Source of the DNA: Prevotellaceae bacterium
Lineage (GTDB): Bacteria > Bacteroidota > Bacteroidia > Bacteroidales > UBA932
Direction: 5' to 3'
Assembly (NCBI GenBank): GCA_031257655.1
Contig: JAIROF010000056.1
Coordinates: 1-8,115 of the forward strand
DNA length: 8,115 nucleotides
The notes beneath the pieces were generated by a model. That model searched no databases and was not told the DNA's origin. It saw only the letters and a list, made by a program, of their open reading frames with translations. How positions within the stretch are numbered: position 1 is the first letter of the stretch; each line of letters begins with the position of its first letter. Shown here in pieces: positions 1-4,803 of the stretch. A program made the translations under genes and the position numbers.

Positions 1-33
1 CTCGCGACAAAATGGCGCTATGCGCAATGCACA

Positions 34-113
34 GTGAGACGCACGCCGTGCGTCTCTACAGCGCTATGCGTCGCACCCATGCGCCATCAATCATAGCAAT
101 CATTCAAATCAAA
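34..113. repeat. Worn copy of the intergenic repeat module, with hairpin at 36-56
   Basis: Bases 34-70 match 4356-4392 closely and 7697-7733 less well (shared core CGCCGTGCGTC, then CTACAGCGC). The following A-rich stretch resembles 4393-4420. Inside it, GAGACGCAC (36-44) and GTGCGTCTC (48-56) form a perfect 9-bp inverted repeat with a 3-base loop. The right arm runs into TACA, so the foot reads TGTAGAGACG on the other strand, the same foot as the hairpins at 4422-4449, 7782-7809 and 7863-7890. No coding potential is seen here. Confidence 0.7.
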
Positions 114-284
114 AAAAAATCAGCGTTCAGACAGCTATATGCGTAGCATGAGTTAACCTCATCCAATGCTTTTCATAGCACCGCAAAAAAAGAATTAGCC
201 AATGAGGTTGTTATTTCTATTATATCGCTCTGCTACTGAGGTTGTTTTGTTATTAAAATGATGATGATGATGACGCCCCACCCC
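114..284. other. AT-rich non-coding spacer with small direct repeats
   Basis: No reading frame resembling a protein is seen. The only structure is a 10-base direct repeat TGAGGTTGTT at 203-212 and 237-246 (34 bases apart) and five ATG triplets in tandem at 258-272. Neither has an assignable function. The ATG run has no long open frame behind it. Confidence 0.5.
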
Positions 285-327
285 GCTTCGCGCCATTAAC
301 CATTAACCATTAACCATTAATCATTAC
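285..327. repeat. CCATTAA heptamer array behind the GCTTCGCGCC motif
   Basis: GCTTCGCGCC (285-294) leads into four exact CCATTAA units (293-299, 300-306, 307-313, 314-320) and one degenerate unit (TCATTAC, 321-327). The same leader plus heptamer arrangement occurs at about 4453-4488, 7726-7761, 7813-7842 and 7894-7936, so it is a recurrent genomic repeat and not a local slip. Copy number differs between sites, as expected of replication slippage. Confidence 0.85.
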
Positions 328-370
328 TCTTAGCGATGGGCGTTTTCCGGCAAAGCGTTGGGGGTTGCGC

Positions 371-496
371 CTTATTTGTTCAGGTGCAAAGCACGTTTGC
401 CTGCTTGCCTGCTGCTCCCTGCCGCTCCCGCCGCCGCCGAAAAAATACCTACAAATAAGGATTGCGGGAATCTTTTTTTATGAAGACCTTTGCACC
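371..496. other. Two crossing 9-bp inverted repeats upstream of the first receptor gene
   Basis: CTTATTTGT (371-379) is the exact reverse complement of ACAAATAAG (451-459). GGTGCAAAG (383-391) is the exact reverse complement of CTTTGCACC (488-496). The two pairings interleave, so as RNA they would form a pseudoknot or exclusive alternative folds. A smaller hairpin is possible at 381-403 (CAGG..CAAA with TTTG CCTG). The 488-496 arm overlaps the predicted -7 promoter box, so the region may act as DNA (operator) and not as RNA. Each match alone could be chance. Confidence 0.35.
462..493 (+). promoter_or_regulatory. Candidate Bacteroidota promoter of the first operon
   Basis: TTG at 462-464 (-33 element) is followed after 20 bases by GACCTTTGC at 485-493. 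This fits the Bacteroidota -7 consensus TAnnTTTG except for G in place of the first T. Transcription would begin near 498-502, giving a leader of about 50 bases before the receptor start. This is the best match to that consensus in the 550 bases upstream of the gene. Confidence 0.55.
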
Positions 497-506
497 CGAA
501 AAAAAT

Positions 507-547
507 GCCGCCGGGCATGGCGGCGCAGGTTAGATTGTTTTTTTTTT
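507..547 (+). promoter_or_regulatory. Leader hairpin and T10 run before the first receptor
   Basis: GCCGCC (507-512) pairs with GGCGGC (519-524) around a 6-base loop. A run of ten T follows at 538-547, just before the start codon. The 13-base gap between stem and T run is too long for a standard intrinsic terminator, so I read it as leader secondary structure plus an unstructured U-rich start region, common before Bacteroidota genes that lack a Shine-Dalgarno sequence. The homopolymer is a possible slippage site. Confidence 0.35.
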
Positions 548-551
548 ACGG

Positions 552-2942
552 ATGAGCATGAAGGTTTTCAGGTCGCATACTGTTTTTTGTTTTCTTTTGC
601 TGCTGTTTTTGCTGCTGCGGAGCGCGGCGCCCGTCTTTTCGCAGGAGCGCGCCGCGCGGCTTTGGGGGAGGGTAGTTGCCGCAGACGGCAGCCCGGTGGA
701 GCACGCTTCGGTGGCGCTCAAGAATACGCCGATTGGCACAGCTGCCGACGGAAAGGGGCGCTACAGCCTTCCCGCCCCGGCGGGGGAGTACACGCTGGTG
801 GTTAGCGCCTTGGGCTACAAGACCGTGGAGCGGCCCCTTTCGCTGCGCAAGCGGCAGCTGCTGGTGGTGGAGCTGGAGCCCGACGAAAAGGAGATAGCTG
901 AGGTAACGGTGGTTGGGAAAAGCCCCGTGCGGCAGGTAAACGAATCGGTATTCAACGTGGTGGCCATCGACGCCAAGCCCCTGCACAACACCTCCATGAA
1001 CCTCACCCACGCCCTCGACCGGATTTCGGGCGTCAAGATACGGGAAACGGGCGGCGTAGGCTCCCGCGCGCAGGTGGCGCTCAACGGCTTCAGCGGGCGG
1101 CACGTGAAGGTCTTCATGGACGGCATGCCGATGGAGGGCTTCGGGTCGGCCTTTCAGCTCAACAACATCCCCGTCAACATTGCAGAGCGGATTGAGGTTT
1201 ACAAGGGCGTGGTGCCCATAGAGCTGGGCGCCGACGCGCTGGGCGGCGCCATCAACATCGTTACGCGGCAGCTGAGGAGCACCTACGCGGACGCATCGTA
1301 CTCCTACGGTTCGTTCAACACCCACCGCTCGAACCTCAGCGTGGGGCACACCGCAAAAAACGGCCTCTCCCTCCAGCTCAACGCCTACCAAAGCTACTCC
1401 GACAACAGCTACCGCGTAAAAACAAAGCTGCTCGACGTAAACACCGGCGTTTACTCGCGCGAGGAGTACTGGTTTCGGCGCTTTCACGACAGCTACCACA
1501 ACGAGGCCGTAGTCGCCAAGGTGGGCGTGGTGCGCAAGCCCTGGGCAGACCGCCTGATGCTCAGCGTAACCCTGAGCCGCGAAAAGGCGGATATCCAGAA
1601 CGCCAACCTGATGAAGAAAGTTTACGGCGGCCGCGAGCGGAGAGCCAGAAGCGCCATCCCCTCCATTCACTACGAAAAGCGAAACCTGATGCTGCCCAAC
1701 CTCAACCTTTCGCTGACGGCCAGCTACAGCATCTCCCGCAACAGCAACATCGACACGATGGCGCGGGAGTACAGCTGGAGCGGAGAGTACCGGCAAACGA
1801 AAACCAAGGGCGAAATGCAGTACTCCATGAGCGAAACCGACAACGCCAACCTCAGCGCCACCGCCAACCTCCGCTACCGGTTTGGCGGCATGCACTACGT
1901 GGCGCTCAACAACCTGTTCAGCGACTTTAGCCGCAAGGCGACCGACGCCTTTGCCAGCTCCGAAACCAGCACCGCCGCCACCTTCATGCGGCGGACAAAC
2001 GCCAAAAACGTGGCGGGAATATCGTACAAGCTGCAGCCGTCCGACCGGTGGAGCGCATCGGCCTTTGCCAAGCGCTACGACGTGCGGGTGCGGGGGCCGG
2101 TCAACGTCTCCACCCTCTCCTCCTCCGCCGTTTACGAGGAGCAGGAGCGCTCGTTCTCCACCGAAGGCTACGGGCTGGGCGCCACCTACCGCCTCCTCCC
2201 GGCGCTGCACCTCAAGACCTCCTTTGAGAAATCCTACCGGCTCCCCTCCGAAAACGAGCTCTTTGGCGACGAATCGCTCGAAACCGGCGACGTAGGCCTA
2301 AAGCCCGAAAACAGCCAAAACATCAACTTCAACATCTGCTACGACAAGCCCCTGGGCAAGGCGCACTCCCTCTACTTAGACCTCGGGCTGATATACCGCG
2401 ACACGAAAGACTACATCCGCCGGCAGATAGAGCAGCGCTACGGCGGCGCCTACTTCACCAACCACGGGCGGGTGCAAAACCTCGGATTCGACGCGGAGGC
2501 AAGGTACTTCTACCGCCGAGCCTCCGTGGGCGGGAACTTCACCTTTCAGGACATACGAAACATGGAGCAGTACGCCGTGGGCGGGCAAAAGCTCATCTAC
2601 TACAAAGACCGCATGCCCAACGTGCCCTACCTGTTTGGCAACGTAGACGCCACCTGCAACTTCTACAACCCCGCCGGCAGGGGAAGCGTCCTCTCGGCAA
2701 CCTACAACATGCGCTACATCCACTCCTTCTTTCTGGCGTGGGAGAGCGAGGGCGGCGACATCGTCATCCCGAAGCAGCTCTCGCACGACCTCTCCCTCAC
2801 CCTTTCGCTCCGAAACGGGAGGTACCACGTGGCCGCAGAGGCAAAAAACATTGCCGACGAAATCCTCTACGACAACTACAGCCTCCAGAAGCCGGGACGA
2901 AGCTTCATGCTAAAGCTTAGATATTTTTTCTTTAAACAATAA
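552..2942 (+). CDS. TonB-dependent outer-membrane receptor, XusA-like (probable ferric-siderophore uptake)
   Basis: The 796-residue protein has, in order: a signal peptide (residues 1 to about 30, Leu/Phe-rich core, cleavage near VFS/QE); a carboxypeptidase-D regulatory-like domain (about 37-110, with the typical GxVVAADGSPV and GYK motifs); a TonB-box-like EVTVVG at about 117-122; a plug domain (about 128-240) ending in the classic ERIEVYKGVVPIELG and GGAINIVTR motifs; and a long aromatic-rich beta-barrel to the C-terminus. The family imports bulky ligands across the outer membrane using energy from TonB-ExbBD. The next gene, 33 bases downstream, is a DUF4374 lipoprotein, the partner seen in the XusAB xenosiderophore system of Bacteroides, so ferric siderophore is the likeliest ligand (inference from context). 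ATG at 552 and ATG at 558 are both possible starts; the second gives a cleaner MK start. Codons are strongly C-ending (AAC, TAC, CTC), more so than in the second receptor. Confidence 0.93.
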   Translation: MSMKVFRSHTVFCFLLLLFLLLRSAAPVFSQERAARLWGRVVAADGSPVEHASVALKNTPIGTAADGKGRYSLPAPAGEYTLVVSALGYKTVERPLSLRKRQLLVVELEPDEKEIAEVTVVGKSPVRQVNESVFNVVAIDAKPLHNTSMNLTHALDRISGVKIRETGGVGSRAQVALNGFSGRHVKVFMDGMPMEGFGSAFQLNNIPVNIAERIEVYKGVVPIELGADALGGAINIVTRQLRSTYADASYSYGSFNTHRSNLSVGHTAKNGLSLQLNAYQSYSDNSYRVKTKLLDVNTGVYSREEYWFRRFHDSYHNEAVVAKVGVVRKPWADRLMLSVTLSREKADIQNANLMKKVYGGRERRARSAIPSIHYEKRNLMLPNLNLSLTASYSISRNSNIDTMAREYSWSGEYRQTKTKGEMQYSMSETDNANLSATANLRYRFGGMHYVALNNLFSDFSRKATDAFASSETSTAATFMRRTNAKNVAGISYKLQPSDRWSASAFAKRYDVRVRGPVNVSTLSSSAVYEEQERSFSTEGYGLGATYRLLPALHLKTSFEKSYRLPSENELFGDESLETGDVGLKPENSQNINFNICYDKPLGKAHSLYLDLGLIYRDTKDYIRRQIEQRYGGAYFTNHGRVQNLGFDAEARYFYRRASVGGNFTFQDIRNMEQYAVGGQKLIYYKDRMPNVPYLFGNVDATCNFYNPAGRGSVLSATYNMRYIHSFFLAWESEGGDIVIPKQLSHDLSLTLSLRNGRYHVAAEAKNIADEILYDNYSLQKPGRSFMLKLRYFFFKQ

Positions 2943-2975
2943 TTCACATCTAAAAATCAGCTAAATTAAATTATC

Positions 2976-4259
2976 ATGAGAAACATCAAAACAAACAAAA
3001 CAACAACGGCGCTAAGAAAATCGGCGCTTATCGGGTGCAGCCTCCTGACGCTTTCGCTGGCGGCCTGCAGTAGCAAAGACGATAACAATGAGACGCAAAA
3101 AAAGGGGACATTCTTCATTGCTGCTACGGGCGAAAACACCCGCTACATCCTCCGGACGGACAACTTGGAAACCGGCGACCTGAAGATTTCCGACAACGTA
3201 AAGCAGCTGGAGCAAGCGATACAGACGTGGATATTCAACGACGACCCCTCGGTAGCCGTCGGCTTAATCTACCAGCAAGGCGACCCGGGAATATGCTTGG
3301 GTATTAGCGCCAACGCCAACGGTACGCTGAAAAATCCGGTGGAGTTTCAAATCACGTCGCGTTTTACCTCCTACGGCTTCTTTGAAAACTACGCGCTGAC
3401 TACCGTTGGAGGACAAACGCCGGCGGATGATGCCACGAGAGCTGACTACACTACCGTCAACTTCATCGACTTGAACAACAGCTTTTCCCGTGAGGTAAAG
3501 AGCATCCCCACGCGCAACATCACCGGCAACGGCGAGCAGGCTACCTTTTCGGGCATTGTAGACATGGGCAACGGCGAGTTCCTCACCGGCTTAGTCGTTT
3601 CGCAGCCAAAAAGCGCAAGTCAGACCGGCGGGGCAAGCACAGGTACTGTCACCTACCCCGACAGCGTGTGGGTTGCCGCATTCGACAAAGACCTTAACCT
3701 GAAGCGGATTTACAGGAGCGACAAGCTCAGCTACTCTTCGGGACGACAACAATCTCAGTACTACTCGCAGATAGGCAAGGCCGACGACGGCAACGTGTAC
3801 GTCTTCTCCGGATCGTACGAAAGCACCACTACAAAGCCTTGCGGTGCGCTGAGAATCAACAAAAACGCCACCACCTTCGACCCGGACTACTACTTCAACA
3901 TCAACGAAAAGACGGATGGCTACCGCTTCAGGAAGGTGTGGCACGTTACCGGAAATTACTTCATGCTGGAGCTCTACAACGAAGCTAATTCAACCGGCGC
4001 CACTGCCACCGCTACCCAGTACGGCATTGTGGATGTATCCGCCAAGACGTTTAAGTGGGTAACCGGAATTCCCGCAAAAGAGCAGATTACCGGTACGGGC
4101 TTACCCACAGCGCACAACGGAAAAATGTACTTCCCCATTGTCGCCACAGGCGCCGACCCCGCCATTTACATTATCGACCCGGCAACCGGCGCCGCCACAA
4201 AGGGCATAAGCGTAAGCGGCGCATCCGCCATCAACGCCGTAGGGCGGCTGGTGTACTGA
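2976..4259 (+). CDS. DUF4374 surface lipoprotein, XusB-like siderophore-binding protein
   Basis: The 427-residue protein starts with a lysine-rich n-region, a hydrophobic core and a lipobox (LAA-Cys31), so it is a lipoprotein with a mature chain of about 397 residues. Cys31 is followed by SSKDDNNE, whose acidic stretch fits the Bacteroidota lipoprotein export signal for surface display. The body carries DUF4374-type features: the start of the fold near residue 45 (GTFFIAATGENTRYIL), TWIF near 84-87, the RFTSYGFFENYALTT segment near 129-143, and repeated short strand pairs such as VWVAAFDKDLNLKRIY (231-246) and GNVYVFSGSY (272-281). This suits a beta-propeller. The B. thetaiotaomicron member, XusB, is a propeller lipoprotein that captures ferric enterobactin and hands it to XusA. 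Here the gene directly follows the receptor with 33 A/T-rich bases between and no separate promoter visible, so the two are probably co-transcribed. Exact ligand is not shown by the sequence. XusC is absent downstream. Confidence 0.85.
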   Translation: MRNIKTNKTTTALRKSALIGCSLLTLSLAACSSKDDNNETQKKGTFFIAATGENTRYILRTDNLETGDLKISDNVKQLEQAIQTWIFNDDPSVAVGLIYQQGDPGICLGISANANGTLKNPVEFQITSRFTSYGFFENYALTTVGGQTPADDATRADYTTVNFIDLNNSFSREVKSIPTRNITGNGEQATFSGIVDMGNGEFLTGLVVSQPKSASQTGGASTGTVTYPDSVWVAAFDKDLNLKRIYRSDKLSYSSGRQQSQYYSQIGKADDGNVYVFSGSYESTTTKPCGALRINKNATTFDPDYYFNINEKTDGYRFRKVWHVTGNYFMLELYNEANSTGATATATQYGIVDVSAKTFKWVTGIPAKEQITGTGLPTAHNGKMYFPIVATGADPAIYIIDPATGAATKGISVSGASAINAVGRLVY

Positions 4260-4265
4260 GGGCAA

Positions 4266-4307
4266 TTAGGAATTAGGAATTAGGAATTAAGAATTGAGAA
4301 TTAGGAA
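4266..4307. repeat. TTAGGAA heptamer array after the XusB-like gene
   Basis: Six heptamers in register: 4266, 4273 and 4280 exact, 4287 (TTAAGAA) and 4294 (TTGAGAA) diverged, 4301 exact. It begins seven bases after the stop codon and runs straight into the GC-rich hairpin at 4311. A five-unit copy in the same position occurs after the last gene (7619-7653). Confidence 0.9.
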
Positions 4308-4310
4308 TTT

Positions 4311-4351
4311 CCCCGCCCGGCGTAGCGTTCACCACGTTGCGTCGGGCGGGG
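4311..4351. repeat. GC-rich hairpin block (CCCCGCCCG/CGGGCGGGG)
   Basis: CCCCGCCCG (4311-4319) and CGGGCGGGG (4343-4351) are perfect 9-bp arms around a 23-base loop. The same arms recur at 7657-7694 with a shorter, different loop. It lies about 50 bases after a stop codon in both places, so it may slow or end transcription, but no T run follows on either strand. I therefore class it as a repeat with possible terminator activity and not as an intrinsic terminator. Confidence 0.7.
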
Positions 4352-4355
4352 GGTC

Positions 4356-4392
4356 GTGAGGCGCACGCCGTGCGTCGCTACAGCGCTACGCG
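4356..4392. repeat. Repeat module core with decayed hairpin
   Basis: This is a close copy of 34-70: the same order of GTGAG, CGCCGTGCGTC and CTACAGCGCT. The hairpin arms GAGGCGCAC (4358-4366) and GTGCGTCGC (4370-4378) keep most pairs but contain one mismatch and one wobble compared with the perfect copy at 36-56. It connects the GC-rich hairpin to the GTAGAGACG hairpin at 4422. Confidence 0.65.
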
Positions 4393-4421
4393 GCATTAAT
4401 CATAAAAATCTCAAAATCAAC

Positions 4422-4449
4422 GTAGAGACGTGGCACGCCACGTCTCTAC
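4422..4449. repeat. REP-like hairpin GTAGAGACGTGGC / GCCACGTCTCTAC
   Basis: Two perfect 13-base arms (4422-4434 and 4437-4449) are separated by AC. The same element with GT between the arms is found at 7782-7809 and 7863-7890. Short palindromes that start with GTAG and recur between genes are typical of REP elements, many of which are moved by RAYT (Y1-type) transposases. No such gene is in the window, so that link is inference. Confidence 0.85.
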
Positions 4450-4450
4450 A

Positions 4451-4488
4451 GCGCTTCGCGCCATTAACCATTAACCATTAACCATTAA
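4451..4488. repeat. CCATTAA heptamer array, four units
   Basis: The GCGCTTCGCG leader (4451-4460) is followed by four exact CCATTAA units at 4461, 4468, 4475 and 4482, then an A run. It follows the hairpin at 4422-4449 without a gap, the same order as at 7782-7842 and 7863-7936. Confidence 0.88.
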
Positions 4489-4532
4489 AAAAGCGTTTTG
4501 TGGCAGCTATTCAGCATGTTATAAATTTTCTC

Positions 4533-4563
4533 TTGCTGCTTACAAAAATTTATGTACCTTCGC
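4533..4563 (+). promoter_or_regulatory. Candidate Bacteroidota promoter of the second operon
   Basis: TTG at 4533-4535 is separated by 19 bases from TACCTTCGC at 4555-4563. This matches the TTG-N19-21-TAnnTTTG consensus with a single C for T. It is the first promoter-like site after the repeat mosaic. Transcription would start near 4570, at or next to a 15-base hairpin (TTGTTG-GCT-CAACAA, 4570-4584), leaving a leader of about 230 bases before the receptor gene. Confidence 0.55.
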
Positions 4564-4569
4564 GAAAAT

Positions 4570-4757
4570 TTGTTGGCTCAACAAGCGTAGCGTAAACCGC
4601 AGCATATCAAAAATTTACACGAAGCGTGGCGGCTAAACACCATAAAACGTTAATCCAAATGAGCGTCTTACATGCTTTTAGCAAACCAAAATCCGTTGTA
4701 TCATTCCGTGACGCAAATACCGGGTAATTTTGCGCCTCGAAGTAAAAAAAATGACGG
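4570..4757 (+). other. Long leader region without a convincing gene
   Basis: The stretch between the predicted promoter and the hairpin at 4758 has no protein-like frame. It contains only a 22-codon frame (4659-4727) with no recognisable sequence or ribosome site. It opens with the small hairpin at 4570-4584. I find none of the conserved boxes of cobalamin, TPP or FMN riboswitches in it. Confidence 0.4.
4725..4733 (+). promoter_or_regulatory. Perfect -7 box (TAATTTTGC) close to the second receptor
   Basis: TAATTTTGC fits TAnnTTTG exactly and would place a start near 4740, giving a leader of about 60 bases made up largely of the hairpin at 4758-4796. The nearest upstream TTG (4696-4698) is 26 bases away, longer than the usual 19-21, so the site is a secondary candidate beside the promoter at 4533-4563. 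Confidence 0.3.
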
Positions 4758-4796
4758 CCTGTAGAGGCGCAATGCATTGCATTGCGCCTCTACAGG
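4758..4796. repeat. Perfect 18-bp hairpin directly before the second receptor gene
   Basis: Arms 4758-4775 and 4779-4796 are exact reverse complements around ATT. The foot CCTGTAGAGGCGC resembles the foot of the GTAGAGACG hairpins, but the tip (AATGC) is different. The right arm ends seven bases before the ATG at 4804, where a ribosome must load, so in an mRNA this hairpin would hinder initiation unless melted. A TTG at 4777 inside it opens the reading frame, but is very unlikely to be a true start. Confidence 0.85.
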
Positions 4797-4803
4797 TACT
4801 ACT

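Noticed and set aside
371..459. Cobalamin riboswitch before the first receptor (CAGGTGC near 381 and TACCTACAAATAAG near 446-459 suggested its closing stem)
   Set aside because: The span is under half the usual length, the conserved inner boxes are missing, and the likely promoter at 462-493 lies downstream, so the region would not be in the mRNA.
507..547. Intrinsic terminator or attenuator before the first receptor
   Set aside because: There are 13 bases between the short stem and the T run, and the T run directly abuts the start codon, so standard terminator geometry is not met.
365..805. 146-codon + strand frame crossing the start of the first receptor
   Set aside because: It is low-complexity (Cys/Pro then Arg/Gly), overlaps the promoter and the real gene in another frame, and has no family resemblance.
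546..2210. Long open frame (554 codons) on the - strand opposite the first receptor
   Set aside because: The + strand frame has a clear signal peptide, plug and barrel. The antisense frame is Val/Gly/His-rich, matches no family, and is the usual by-product of C-ending codon preference.
4266..4307. Telomere-like or origin-type repeat (TTAGGAA)
   Set aside because: The arrays are short, internal, next to stop codons, and variable in unit sequence. Nothing else points to a chromosome end or replication origin.
4659..4727. 22-codon leader peptide frame
   Set aside because: There is no ribosome site and no codon bias suggesting attenuation. Frames this short are expected by chance.
4777..4803. 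TTG at 4777 as the start of the second receptor
   Set aside because: It sits in the loop and right arm of a perfect hairpin. The added residues are hairpin sequence, and ATG 4804 or 4816 gives a proper Lys-rich start.
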